A stretch of 64,000 nucleotides of DNA, taken from NCBI GenBank assembly GCA_049724395.1, contig JAUGWO010000269.1, positions 1 to 64,000 of the forward strand. Reading direction: 5' to 3'. Position 1 is the first letter of the stretch; every line of letters begins with the position of its first letter. Shown in pieces: positions 9,868 through 20,589 of this stretch. This DNA comes from Spongospora subterranea f. sp. subterranea (taxonomy: Eukaryota; Endomyxa: Phytomyxea; Phytomyxea; Plasmodiophorida). The position numbers and the translations under genes were made by a program. The notes beneath the pieces were generated by a model that had not been told where the DNA came from, searched no databases, and saw only the letters and a list, made by a program, of their open reading frames with translations.

Positions 9868-11084
9868 TGGAGTGATGGTGCAACAATAGGGCGGTTCGCC
9901 ATCGGGCAAGGATGAGTTCAGAGTGAAGGATGATGCGAAGGGTTTTCTTGTGTTTATACACAAGGGCTCAGATTGCCCGATTCTTCCTCCCACCTATTCA
10001 ATAACTTTCCTACTGTGATTTAGATCTGCATTTTATAGGTGCGTTGTTCTACTACATGCTGAATAACGTTTAGGAAAGGGTGAACATTTGGTTGAACTTG
10101 TTTATCAGAGCAACTAATGGCGGGTAGTTATCTCGAAACAACTTGTTTCGAGATAACGAACGCCCTTCAATCTTCCTATCCCGGCATCGGAAAGATTCCA
10201 TGTGGGTCTAGACAATTCAACAATTGACGCTGCTGTCAAGTGAATTCTGATTACCGAATACATTTGTCACCACAGGCATTAGCCCTGGTGTGTCGCCGTA
10301 TGGCTGAGCCTTTACGACTGGCTTCCAATGGCAGAATTTAACAGGTCTATCGTGTCGAGAAATGATAGCTCGTAGTGGTTATTCGACCTGGGTCCACCAC
10401 AAGGATATTATGCATTTCAGTCAAACGTGTTGATAGAAAAGCGTCTCTCGCAACACATCTCCACGATCTATGGCGCCAATCGCCAATACCCTTCTGCAGG
10501 CCCAGCCCTACCGTCATCGTCGGAACTTGGTCTCCGTCAGAAGTTGGCCCTCTCGGTTCCATGCACAGTACTGTAGTGATCGCCTCAAACCGACAATTCA
10601 GTTATTTATTAGGTGAGGAGCTTGTTTCTTTCTGTCTGAAATCGACCGTAACTATAGATCTCGGCAAGAAGATCAAAATTACCTTTTCAGTTTTTTTGCA
10701 CCATGTCCCTGCTGGCCTATTTTTTAGCCAACTATACATACACAACAATAACCAGTACAGTACATACCCGCCAAATTCGACTCTCTTTTTGGATAAAGTC
10801 CCTGCTAAGGTAGGCCAATAGACAAGTGTTTTTTATTACAAGTCCGCCCATGATCATAGTCCATGGCGCTAAGCGCTAATAATCAGCGCCACGTTGCCTT
10901 CCTTCAGACTCCTCGTGGCGTAGAAAGTTGACTTTTATCTATAATCCACAGTGTTCTGGGGTTTTCTTGCATCGTCATTCGCCGGATACAATTCACCGCT
11001 GACGTCTTGAACTCGACGGCAAGAAATACTGGAGAGTATTTCAGGTGAAGAAAAAATGTCTGGGCGGATATAGGCACTCGATGG
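9868..11084. other. Intergenic stretch with hairpin and short ORFs
   Basis: Contains the perfect hairpin at 10127-10157 and a 148-codon plus ORF at 10375-10821 with no recognised domain and a competing ORF on the other strand. A block near 10811-10850 (CCAATAGACAAGTGTTTTTT) recurs in direct orientation near 13496-13535, flanking the retroelement remains; it could be an LTR remnant but is too short to call. Confidence 0.4.
10127..10157. repeat. Perfect 14-bp hairpin
   Basis: GTTATCTCGAAACA at 10127-10140 and its exact reverse complement at 10144-10157 are separated by 3 nt. Such a tight palindrome is uncommon by chance. It lies in non-coding DNA upstream of the secreted-protein gene at 9867. 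Confidence 0.85.
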
Positions 11085-12268
11085 TCAGTTTCTGGTGAGG
11101 CGCCTGCTCCTATCTCTCGGGGTTTTAGGCTGTCCGTTGTGTCAGCCGTTGTTCAACCTTTTGAAAACAAGGATTTTGAATGGCCATCTCTTTCTGACAT
11201 CATTTCTATTCAGCATTCGTCCCCGGAAGATCACCCCTCTCTATTGATTGCTGGCTTATTCTTTTCTTCCCGAGTATTATCTGGAACCCTGACGCAGTCC
11301 AATCTCTTCAATTTCGCTTGCTTGTTATTGCTCATTGTGGGAGTTCGGGTCATCGTGGTTTTAAAGTTAACCTTTTCAAGTTTATCAGCCCGTTTTTCCT
11401 GGAGTACCATCAAGTCTGAGGTTTTCCCTATTCTGAAAGAAGTGTCTCCACTGCTCGGTGAATCGAGGAGGTAAGATGATTCCTCGTCCTTTCGGACCGG
11501 CGACTCATGGCTCCCGAGCAAATGAAGTTATTCATTTCGACTTTTTCTATATTGGAGCGTCTTTTGGAGAAAACCGATATGCCCTTGTCATCAAAGATGA
11601 CATCTAGTCTTTGATCGATATTTTTCCCTGTGCCAGTCCTACTTCTGAAGTGACTGCTGTTTCCTTGCTCGATTGGTTCAGCCGGTATGGAGTTGCCCCC
11701 GTCTGGGTGTCTGATCGCGGATCCATTTTTCTCAATCGAGTTATGGAGGATCTGAGATTTCGTCTTCATTGTGAACATCAGTTTACGGTCCCCGTACTGT
11801 CCCTGGTCTAATGGAGTGTTGAAGTGGTAAATTCGCATTTCTTATTTGTTCTCCGTTCTCTACTGTCAGAATTTCAGATGAAAAAGACTGAATGGCCCCA
11901 TCTAATACCGCTTATACGTTTGTTCTCGACAATTCTGCCTCAGCTGATCGTCTTCCTGCTGTGACTTTATTCATGGGCGCTCCCGCCAGTTCGGCACTTG
12001 ATGCGGTTTGGAATCCAAACTCAAAACCAGCAAGCGAGATTGAAGAGATTGAGCCGCGTCTGGGATCCAGTATTCGGGGAAGAGAAGAATAAGCCATCAA
12101 TCAATAGAGCGGGGTGATCTTCCGGGGACGAATGCTGAATAGAAATGATGTCAGAAAGAGATGGCCATTTAAAATCCTTGTTTTCAAAAGGCTGAACAAC
12201 GGCTGACAAAACGGACAGTCCTAAAAACCCGAGAAGATAGAAGCAGGCGCCGGCGCCTCACCAGTGTC
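11085..12268. repeat. Inverted repeat of retroelement-derived sequence, arms about 240 bp
   Basis: Left arm about 11085-11325 (plus) and right arm about 12028-12268 (minus) encode nearly the same peptide (SAVVQPFENKDF, WPSLSDIISIQHSSPEDH). This segment resembles the RNase H-integrase linker of Ty3/Gypsy polyproteins. The 700-bp loop contains the rest of the integrase. A transcript could form a stem of about 240 bp. Confidence 0.85.
11139..11830 (+). pseudogene. Ty3/Gypsy-type integrase remnant
   Basis: After the linker peptide, the zinc-binding region is visible at about 11320-11370 as IAHCGSSGHRGF. The integrase core follows: VIHFDFFYIGASFGENRYA near 11528 (first catalytic Asp), then VWVSDRGSIFLNRV near 11700 (second Asp), and YCPWSNGV near 11793. 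At least three frame changes and a stop in the core make it non-functional. No LTRs are identified. Reverse transcriptase lies downstream instead of upstream, so the element has been rearranged. Confidence 0.75.
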
Positions 12269-12670
12269 TGCTGCCTATTTACGATTTTTAACTAAGGAAC
12301 TTTCAGAACATGATCTCATTTATCGGAACCCTTCTTCGCAATGGGCAGTCGTGCCTTCGGAGAAACCCCGAATGGTCATCGACATGATTCCGGCCAATAA
12401 TGCCATGATCAAAAATCAGTATCCTATGCCCTATCTCAACACTTATGAGCGTATCTGGTTGGTTCCAAGTATTTTTTCACCTTGGATGCTTTCAAAGGCT
12501 ATTGGCAATTTCCTGTTATCGGTGATTTCGATTGTCAAAGCTTCATTACGCCTGATGGCATTCCGACTTTAGCAAATAGTTTGGGTTTAACCGCCAGAGT
12601 TTTCACAAACAGACGACAGCACATGGCTTCATGTAAAGAGCAAAACTGTCTGGAAGAGCTTGGCTTGTAA
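12264..12670 (+). pseudogene. Ty3/Gypsy-type reverse transcriptase remnant
   Basis: FLTKELSEHDLIYRNPSSQW and PRMVIDMIPANNA match the start of the reverse transcriptase palm. After a frame shift, LDAFKGYWQFPV supplies the first catalytic Asp, followed by CQSFITPDG. The YxDD motif and the thumb are missing. It starts where the right arm of the inverted repeat ends and probably came from the same or a related element as the integrase remnant. Confidence 0.75.
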
Positions 12671-14469
12671 CCAGTACTGGCTGTAGGGTAGAATGTAATC
12701 TCATAGAAGTTCACCAGGACCTGGACGAGTGCTTTCCAACTTAAGTCTCAAACAGCTCTTGCAAGGCGGCAAGGTTCTCCGATTGAGCATACCACCCCGA
12801 CATAACATCCAGCATTTTACTACAGGTGGAGACTTCTATTTGGACATCACGGTCCAAAGCGCTTCCGAGGAGACACCGATATAACGCTCCTAATCATCTG
12901 TCTTGCGTAGATCCGAGGGTCATTTTGTAAAACAGTTTTCAAAAGAATTAAAATTTGAACGCTCTTGCAAGAAGAATATCGGAATCTCCCAGGGTAGAGT
13001 CCCGTGTTCCCAGATATCGGAAAAAATCCTCGATGGTGATGGTTTCAAAAAACTTTGGTGAGTTTTCAACACAAATTGGTTGTGAATAGGAGCGTTCATC
13101 GAACCGAGAGGTACTCGTGAGTTTCATGGCTTCAATCAAATGGCTTATCGAATTCATCAACGTTGCGACATCTGATTGACTGTTCGAATCGTCGGGGTTG
13201 TATGAAATCGAGTGTTGTCACTGGGAGTAGAGGACTTCATGATGGATACGGGAAGAAGGTGAGAGAAGAAACGAAGAAAGACAGAAAGGGAAGAGAAGGA
13301 AAAAAGGAACTTGCGATCAAAAATGACGAGGAGAGAAGCGAAATGCGGAACAAGGCGAAAAGACGTGACGGAAATCAGGTACCTCGAAGCTGTGGGTAAT
13401 TCCAGTAGTTTGAATGGATGAGTGATCACTATGCCGAAACTACCGGTTTACCAGAGCAGCGTGCGAAAACCAGCTGGGAAACCTAGATACAAGGCCAATA
13501 GACAAGTGTTTTTTATTTCAAACCCGCCCAAACTCACCATGATCATTCCACAGGAACTCCAAACATCAGATCCTTTCATCATCACCTCCTCATGGTGCGC
13601 TTTTTCGTAAATCCGATGAAGGATCAACAATAAACTGGTCAACCACTTACTTCTCACGAACAAGCCAACGCTCTCGTGAAACATACGATGTTGATCGGAT
13701 AGGTCAGGGCCAATTAACTCTATCAATGACATCATCCGATATAAATGGGGTCTTTTTTAGCTTCATCTATTCCCGTCTATCTCTTTTGTTCAATCGCCTT
13801 GACGTAAATCCAATGGAATACGTCAGAAATAATGGGAAATATCTGGGGAACGTCGTTTATAAAAGCGAAACTACATATTGAACCGTTTGCCGAATCCAAT
13901 GAATTGATGTTGTCAGAATTGCCGACCTTGCGTCGATCCGCCGATTGGAAGTGTTGAAGATTTGGGCTGGGCCGTTGAAAAACGACTACATTGGGAATCA
14001 GAAAGTAATGGCGATGATGAGCTAACCGAAATGTCGATTGTTCCGGATCGCTTCTTAGAATTGTCAATGAGAACACGGAATGCCGACACACTGGACTTCA
14101 CCATTGATCTCGTTTTGTGTATATCACCGTTCTGATTCGCGACAATTACAAGTAGCGGACATGCCCCAAGATATAAAAGAACCTGTAATGTAGAGAACTG
14201 GATATAGTGCCCATCTGCAGTACATTCCCAAAACAGCGTTCTGAAGTACTCTTATGAAATATTGTCAAGTTCAAACTGGCGTAATCTTTACATCTGTAAA
14301 TCGCAACAAGTTCCGATTCAGTGACTGGTAGATGGCACCATTTGAAGTATTCTACTGGCAGTTTTCAACCAAGGATCTGATCTACCTCTTTGTGAGGCCC
14401 GATCAGGATCTGGTTTCAGTCGTTGGCGCCTGGCGGCACAAAAGACGGGGCAGAACCTATAAATAAATA
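12671..14469. other. Degenerate repeat-rich stretch
   Basis: Short ORFs on both strands, including a Lys/Glu/Arg-rich plus stretch at 13240-13370 that could be a decayed nucleic-acid-binding or gag-like segment. No domain is recognisable. The boundary at 14468-14469 is the TA flanking the pogo-like element. Confidence 0.35.
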
Positions 14470-14568
14470 CCGTAGACTTTGGTGTCCTGGCCCCCTTGGA
14501 GTCTTGGCCCCCCCTATGTACATTTTTATGCGCAGTATGCAAACCCTGTAATCTCGGTTCAATACCCA

Positions 14569-14946
14569 ATGGATAATGTGGGAGTTGGCGAAATCGTCGG
14601 GTTACATTCCGATAGCAACGGTCGCTCTTGTGAATCGCACGGTACTTGCGGTAACTGGGTGAACGAGGGCGACCTCATTCGCTTCAAGGTCGTCATTGTT
14701 GATTTCGATGGACAAGTGGAACAGGCAATCGCATGCCACCGGATTCGCGATGGCGTCGAGAGCTGTCGCGTGGGATTCTTACAGAGGAGCTTAGTCGCCA
14801 GGTCGAAAGAAAGGTTTGCCAATAAATTCGGCCAAGTCCTACAACTGTATGAGAACTGCGACAACGTTGTTAAACGCAACAAGAGTTTCAAGAATAAGGG
14901 GATGGCTTCATTTCGTCTACTCGAATATGTTCCAGTTGAAGAATAA
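14569..14946 (+). CDS. Passenger ORF inside the pogo-like element
   Basis: Intact 125-residue ORF from the ATG at 14569, inside the TIRs and convergent with the transposase. Visible motifs are a Cys-His block (SCESHGTCGNWVNEGDLIRF), an acidic-hydrophobic strand region, DGVESCRVGFL near residues 59-69, and a basic Lys/Asn-rich stretch (KRNKSFKNKG). Ordinary pogo elements carry only a transposase. An ORF without stops opposite a transposase that does have one suggests selection or recent acquisition. It might be an accessory DNA-binding factor or a captured host gene. I have an unverified memory of similar HG-x-CG plus CRVGFLPR proteins near transposases in protist genomes. Confidence 0.6.
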   Translation: MDNVGVGEIVGLHSDSNGRSCESHGTCGNWVNEGDLIRFKVVIVDFDGQVEQAIACHRIRDGVESCRVGFLQRSLVARSKERFANKFGQVLQLYENCDNVVKRNKSFKNKGMASFRLLEYVPVEE

Positions 14947-14957
14947 AAATCACTCTC

Positions 14958-16100
14958 TCAATCTTTATGAAAACCAATTCCTTTCCACGTATTGGTTATT
15001 GATATTTCCTTGATGCTTTCCCAAGCGTTTGCAACCCATTTAGCGACATGAAGCCTCGACGGGGCCTTATTTTCCGGGTTCTGCATCATAAACGATTCAT
15101 AGTCCACCCTCAAATAATCCTTGAAGGGTTTGTTGATCCCGACATCTAATACTTGTAATTTGGCGGTATACCCGGCCAAAATGAAGTCAACTTCGGTTCC
15201 ACAGTTCTGCAACTGGACAACGATGCTGTTCATCAGGTGGACTTTGCATTTGTCCATGATAAGATATGTGATCGGCTTGTTCGCGCAAAATGGCTTCCAA
15301 ATCGTGTCGATCCACAGGCTGAAAGTTGTTTCGTCAATTCATGCACTTTCTTGAACTGTGTAAACACACCCTTCGGGATAATGTAATTGTGTAAATTCTC
15401 GAATGATTCTTCCACCAGGTTTGCCCTTAAAAATTAAGAAGGGTTTGAGCTTGGTTCCTGACATTGTGACACCGAGCAGGACTGTTACTCGAGCAGCCGA
15501 TCCGGTCGATTGAAGACTGACGGTCCTGGTTCCACGTCGGGCCAGGGTAACTTTGCCGGTCATGTCAAAGTCAACATTCGTTTCATCGATGTTCACGATA
15601 TCATCTGGACCGATGCATAGACGATGGATTTCTTCGTTGACATACTCAACGAACTGGTCAATTTGTTGTTGGTCATATCTGGTATTCTGAGCAACGTGCG
15701 TTGCCCGTCTTTGTACAATGTTATCCTTACGTAGAAACCGATACATTCGCTGCCTTAAAGTATTCATATCGGTATCCGCTTCTTCAGGAACCAGCCTCTT
15801 CAGTTCACGACAAATCATTCCAACCGAAATGGTTCGATGTCGTTCTTCCAAAATCTGAATAAACTGCCGAAGTTGGTTCAAGCTTTCAGCATTAGTGATG
15901 GGAGCACGCCCAGGATGAACAATTTTCAATTCTCCGATTCGTTGGATATTTTCTCCTATAGCAACCTTCTGCTTGTTCCATCTTCTGATCTGCGCTGGTG
16001 ATATGCTATATTTCCTTGCGGTCTCCTTAAGGATGCCTTCCTGAGAGTAGGCCTCGGTCACGATCGCAGCTTTGACATTCAAGGAGAAATACCTCTTCAT
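14958..16100 (-). pseudogene. Pogo/Tigger-like DDE transposase with one internal stop
   Basis: Start chosen at MKRYFSLNVK. The N-terminus has a psq/CENP-B-type helix-turn-helix (KETARKYSISPAQIRRWNKQ), then a second helical DNA-binding region, then the DDE domain: first Asp in IVNIDETNVDFDMTG, second in YLIMDKCKVHL, third in LQVLDVGINKPFKDYLR. A single in-frame TGA at 15339-15341 sits between QESA and IDETTFSLW, where pogo-like transposases usually have Trp, so TGG to TGA is the simplest cause. The frame is otherwise open for about 380 codons. TGA is a true stop elsewhere here (eIF5A, Lon), so a reassigned code is unlikely. About one mutation from intact. Confidence 0.85.
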
Positions 16101-16553
16101 TTCCAATGGGAATTGTACCGTTGGAGTCGCCCTGACAAGGGCCGTCCACATAGCGCATTAAATTTGGCGCCAAAATCTACCCTTGCCAGTTTGTTGTATA
16201 CCTGGCCCCCCCCCAGAAAATACCACCACCAGAAAAGGCTGCGCATGTACATTGGGGGGGCCAGGACACCAAAGTCTACGGTAACTAGCGCTGCCACAGA
16301 AGACTGGAGCCATGACTGGGACGGGCGGACTGGTATACTGTCATGGTGTATATTGTCAAACGGGCCACGTCACTGGTCATACGCAGCGTAATGTACAGCG
16401 GTGACTGTGGCAGTCCAAGCAAGGACTTGCCACAATTACTGTTCATCATTTTTCACATATGATGATTGCATCGGAGGGATTTAGATCGGGAATACGGATC
16501 GGAGCGTAATCCGATCGATCAAACTCTCAATATTTCCCGCTAACCTCTCCACC

Positions 16554-19344
16554 ATGATTCCAATGGCGTCTGATTTGATCGAGTATTCGGTCGTGAATTG
16601 GGCGCCATGCCCATGCCTTCGCCGGCAGATACTGATATCGGTATCGACGCCGGATCTATTATTCGAATACAGTCGCCGACTGGGGGTCTCGTACGACCTC
16701 TTGTTTAGCGCCTATCAGTCTACTCATTCCACCCGGCGCCGTCACCGTCCTCTTCGGGAACTTTCCCAGATATGGGACGTCGAGACAAATCGTCCTCGAA
16801 TATTGATATATTGGACTAATGGACGAGCTCATCCGTGTTTTTGCGATCCGAAACGACTATGTCCTATAGTTTACGAGCACAAGATTATCCAGGATAAGGA
16901 TGGGATCACGCCAATGGTTAGTTACGTATTATCAGTGATATCGTGGTTTGATCCTGGCCCTTTGCAATATCATCATCATAAGAATGTGTCTCGACGTCAG
17001 TCGGTTCAGCTCTGTCACGATCGACATTCGGCCCCAGAATTCAAAGTGCAGTTATATCATGATGAAGATTCAAGTACAGATGGCGAAGGTCTATCAAATG
17101 AGAATGTATACCGGCCGTCCCATAAACCTGTCGCACGGCGTGCGGCGAAGCGTGTCGTCGCTGACGATGATGATGAGACGGAAGATGAGACATCAATTAG
17201 GGCATTACTTACAGACGATAGTTTTGAAAACGAGCAAACGACATATGCCGCCACCAAAAGTACATCTACGGTGATTAAGACAACCAATACTTGGAAACAT
17301 CTTGGTCATCCTGTTGAAGTCGCCGGTGATTTCGCTACAAGGAAAAATCAGATGAACAAAGCAAGTTCAACGTCTCGTCCTGTAATCAGTAGTCCCATCC
17401 AGGAAAAGTTAATCGTATCGGATCCGTCGTTATCGGCTTCTCTTTCGCTATGCACCCCAGTCGAACGATCTGACAGCTGTCTTGATCCTGGCATTAATGA
17501 TTCTGAAGGGTCACCTTTCGACGATCCTTCACTGAACAATATCCAGCTAAATGATTCCTCCCAAACTATGTCTGATGCTGTTCGCTCTCCTCATCGAGTT
17601 TCATCGCCTAATTGCACATCGGCTAATGAAAATGCTGTTATAGAAGACCCTCCTTTAGTCCTTGACGTGGCATCTGATCATTCTCAGGGTCATGAAGAAG
17701 CGCCCGCGAAAACATCTAGTCCTATTGCGTCTTCGAAGGTAATTAATGAAGAACCTGTGGGAATCTTAAACGTCGATGAAGTCGGCATGTTATCATGCGA
17801 TATTTTTCCTCAGCCTTTATTACCAGAGAACACTGACAATCGTAACACCTGGGTAATCGACACGTACAGGGCTTTAAGTAATGTGCTGTCGGCCACATTC
17901 GCACTAAAAAGGAATGATTCTGATCCGAAAACAAATGACTTGAGCAATTCGAAAACCGATGCAATTGTGCATGAAGCTGAACCTGTGCATACTATTACTG
18001 AAGATCTCATCGATGTTGTGGATGACAAGGATGACAATGCGCTAGAACGCGTCGCTACTGATGAGGCAACTCTATTGGACAAGCTGGAACTGCAGTATAC
18101 TATTTCACACAACGCCGTTGAAGATAGTGCTGAAAAAGTTGCCAATATGGTTGGGGTCGGCAAATCCGCAACAGAGGAACTTATCAACGTGGACCTGAAC
18201 CCTGTCAACGAAGATGCTTCTGGTAGCGGTGTAAATGACTACTCTATGAATGACGTCGACATTCCTGAAAATGTTAATATTGTAAACAATGTTATCGAAG
18301 ATATGGCTGATGAAGTCCGGCGCTCTGTTGAAGATTCCGTGATGGACGCCACTTTGCTTCCTACTGATCATGTCATTGCTGCGTTGCTAGGCGCAGACCT
18401 GGACACCACCGATGTGCCTGGTGATCATTGCGAAGAAAATGGTGGCGATAGCGATTCCATGATCGTAATGATGACCGGTAGCCCAACCTATCATGACAAT
18501 GTGTTGTGCTCCTCGGATTCTAATACCGATTTGGTGTGTTCCCATCCTGCTCCGATACCCCAATCTCAGATGGATCCATCTCCAGCAGAGATTGATCCAT
18601 CGCCCATCCTCATGCAGTCGCCATTATCTCCTTTGCCTCCCATGATGATTTACAGTCAAGACGATGGCTCCATTCAACTGGCCACCCCTGACCAAAACAA
18701 CTGCTTAATCAATTGGCATCATCGATACCCATATATGATACATTGGTCGCATTCCAATGCCCCTTTATTGGAATCTTCCAGCCAATTTTTGGTCGTGATC
18801 CGTATCGATTCATTGGAGTTAGAGCCAAACCCACTCTCTAATCCTAGATATATTGTAGCACGAGATTTATTCAACATCGCTCCATCTATTCTCCTACGCT
18901 GGGTCACTCAACAGAACCTAATTCAATGTAATACCTGTACCACCTTTTGCCCAATTAGTCATTGATTGCTACATTTGTCTAGGGCCATTCCAGTGTTCCG
19001 CCTCTGAGCAATACGCTATAGTCCCCCTGTCCGATTCGCGAGGGATATGTCTGTGCATCAATGAGGAGGGATGGCACCAGCTAGGCGCCAGCATACTGTC
19101 AACCCGTTTATCACCCTCTATCGATATTGGCCTGTTATGGCGTAAAGTCGGCCAACTTCTCAACTTCCCCGTATTTGGAGCGATGGAGGAGTTCAGAGAT
19201 TGCGTATTGGATCAGTGCGAATCGATTTTGGGAGGGGACGATGATTATCGGGAGCCCATATCCAATAACGAGAACTTACTCAAGACGTCGACACAGAAAT
19301 CAGGAGAGACGTGCGACTATCTGATCAGTCTTCAACACATATGA
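16554..19344 (+). CDS. Unrecognised large acidic protein (about 911 aa)
   Basis: An 803-codon ORF continues by splicing: exon 1 16554-18927, intron 18928-18982 (55 nt, GTAATA...TCTAG), exon 2 18983-19344, giving 911 residues. The N-terminal 130 residues and C-terminal 200 residues look globular (Trp/Cys-containing, e.g. NWAPCPCLRR, YWTNGRAHPCFCD; WVTQQNLIQ continuing to PFQCSASEQYAIVPL). The middle 550 residues are low-complexity, rich in Asp, Glu, Ser, Thr and Pro, and probably disordered. There is no signal peptide or TM segment. A second Met three codons in, or an in-frame intron near 16920-17004, could change the model. Function unknown; the architecture would suit a scaffold or nuclear regulatory protein. 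Confidence 0.65.
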
Positions 19345-19449
19345 TTATCGATAATCCCGTTTTTATTGCCATTTTTATAACCCTTTTTAATATATAACTC
19401 CATCTACAGATATCTCATCTGGACGAATTGTGAAAGAGTCACGGTACCA

Positions 19450-19480
19450 TGACGTCATCCAAATTTCATGCATGACGTCA
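19450..19480. promoter_or_regulatory. Paired CRE-type palindromes
   Basis: Two perfect TGACGTCA octamers at 19450-19457 and 19473-19480, start to start 23 bp. This is the consensus CREB/ATF (bZIP) site. They lie about 85 bp upstream of the small membrane-protein ORF and about 540 bp upstream of RPS16, so they could serve either gene. Confidence 0.55.
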
Positions 19481-19563
19481 CGATGTCAAACCCAATATCT
19501 GCAAAATAGTTGTCTACCACACACTAACGAGTGATCAACGTCAGCAATATCGTGTTTACGATC

Positions 19564-19806
19564 ATGAATGTGTCGGTCATGCTCATGGCGTTGATGATCT
19601 TGTCTCCATTATGCATCAGCCAGACCCCATCGCCATCATCCCGGTCGTCGTCACCGTCCAGCTCGTCAACCCAGATCCCCCTCGCATATATGATCATCAT
19701 CTTATCTGCTGGATTTATCATTGTGGTGGCGGGTATCTGGTGCCTTCTTAGATCATCTGTATTATGTATTCACAGAGTTCATCAATATTTCAATGATCCA
19801 GTGTGA
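19564..19806 (+). CDS. Small putative membrane protein
   Basis: 80-residue ORF from the ATG at 19564. An N-terminal hydrophobic segment (VSVMLMALMILSPLCIS) could be a signal peptide. A Ser/Pro-rich linker follows (about residues 20-35), then one strong TM segment (MIIILSAGFIIVVAGIWCLL) and a short tail with Cys/His. The layout fits a small type I membrane protein. No family is recognised. The order signal peptide, Ser/Pro stalk, TM argues against chance, but one short exon cannot prove a gene. Confidence 0.4.
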   Translation: MNVSVMLMALMILSPLCISQTPSPSSRSSSPSSSSTQIPLAYMIIILSAGFIIVVAGIWCLLRSSVLCIHRVHQYFNDPV

Positions 19807-20022
19807 TCGATATATTTTTTCTCCATCAGATCTCCAAATCCTAAACACCCAGAATGTGTCAACATAAACTTGACATTCAACTCGTATATTTCTGGAATGA
19901 TTACGGTTCAAATCAGTGATAGTTTATGTGATATTAGTGGCCATCGCATATACTGTGCCCTGTTTGTAGTCCGTGACGGAGTCCGTGACGCCTTGCCCCT
20001 CGGCCACAACAACACATCTACA

Positions 20023-20457
20023 ATGGCGTCGGCGATACCCTCGGTCCAGGTGTTCGGGCGCAAGCGCTCGGCCGTGGCTGTAGCCTATACCAAATCAGGG
20101 AAAGGTCTGATCAAGATCAATGGAACTCCCATCGAGTTCGTCCAACCCGAAGGACTGCGATATAAAGTAATGGAGCCCATTATGCTCCTGGGATTCACCA
20201 AATTCGAGAACGTCGATATCCGGGTTCGTGTCCAGGGCGGAGGTTTCACCAGCCGTGTCTACGCCATCCGTCAGGCGATCGCCAAGAGCCTGGTCGCCTA
20301 TTACCAGAAATACGTCGACGAGGCCAGCAAGAAGGAGGTCAAGGACCTGCTCCTATCGTACGATCGCAGCCTGTTGGTTGCCGATCCCCGTCGCCGTGAA
20401 CCCAAGAAATTCGGTGGTCGCTCGGCTCGTGCACGTTTCCAGAAATCCTACCGTTAA
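20023..20457 (+). CDS. RPS16: 40S ribosomal protein S16 (uS9)
   Basis: Component of the small ribosomal subunit head, whose C-terminal tail reaches the P-site tRNA. 144 residues, normal for eukaryotic uS9, uninterrupted. The start at 20023 is chosen because [20 protein letters not shown] begins right after it, as in the family; the upstream open frame is not conserved and may be 5' UTR. Hallmarks: [47 protein letters not shown] and the basic end ARFQKSYR. The stop is TAA. Confidence 0.98.
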   Translation: MASAIPSVQVFGRKRSAVAVAYTKSGKGLIKINGTPIEFVQPEGLRYKVMEPIMLLGFTKFENVDIRVRVQGGGFTSRVYAIRQAIAKSLVAYYQKYVDEASKKEVKDLLLSYDRSLLVADPRRREPKKFGGRSARARFQKSYR

Positions 20458-20589
20458 AATCCAGTTTTGCATCACTGCAAAATTGGGGATATATCAAAAC
20501 AAATACACTACTTTGCCGTCCATCAAAAATCATCTCAATATTTGGTGTTTTCCCAGCGAAACATTGAATCTATTATGGTCGTGTGTGTT

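Larger units (their letters stand above)
14470..16281 (-). mobile_element. Pogo-like (Tc1/mariner superfamily) DNA transposon with TIRs and TA flanks
   Basis: CCGTAGACTTTGGTGTCCTG at 14470-14489 is matched by its exact reverse complement at 16262-16281. A TA dinucleotide lies immediately outside each end (14468-14469 and 16282-16283), the usual target duplication of this superfamily. Inside the left end a short stretch (about 14496-14511) interrupts the match, which then resumes at TATGTACAT. The element is 1812 bp and contains a minus-strand transposase (14958-16100) and a convergent plus-strand ORF (14569-14946), with 11 bp between their 3' ends. The near-perfect termini suggest recent activity. 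Confidence 0.9.

Noticed and set aside
10811-13540. LTR pair around the Gypsy remains (CCAATAGACAAGTGTTTTTT at both ends)
   Set aside because: The match is only about 40 bp, there are no TG...CA ends or primer-binding site, and the internal order is shuffled; too weak for an LTR call.
15320-15360. UGA read as Trp (variant genetic code)
   Set aside because: eIF5A, Lon and other genes end in TGA at the expected place, and only the transposon has an internal TGA. A point mutation is simpler.
17057-18371. Several 60-130 codon minus ORFs rich in Ser/Val
   Set aside because: Antisense shadows of the Asp/Glu/Ser-rich middle of the 16554-19344 gene.
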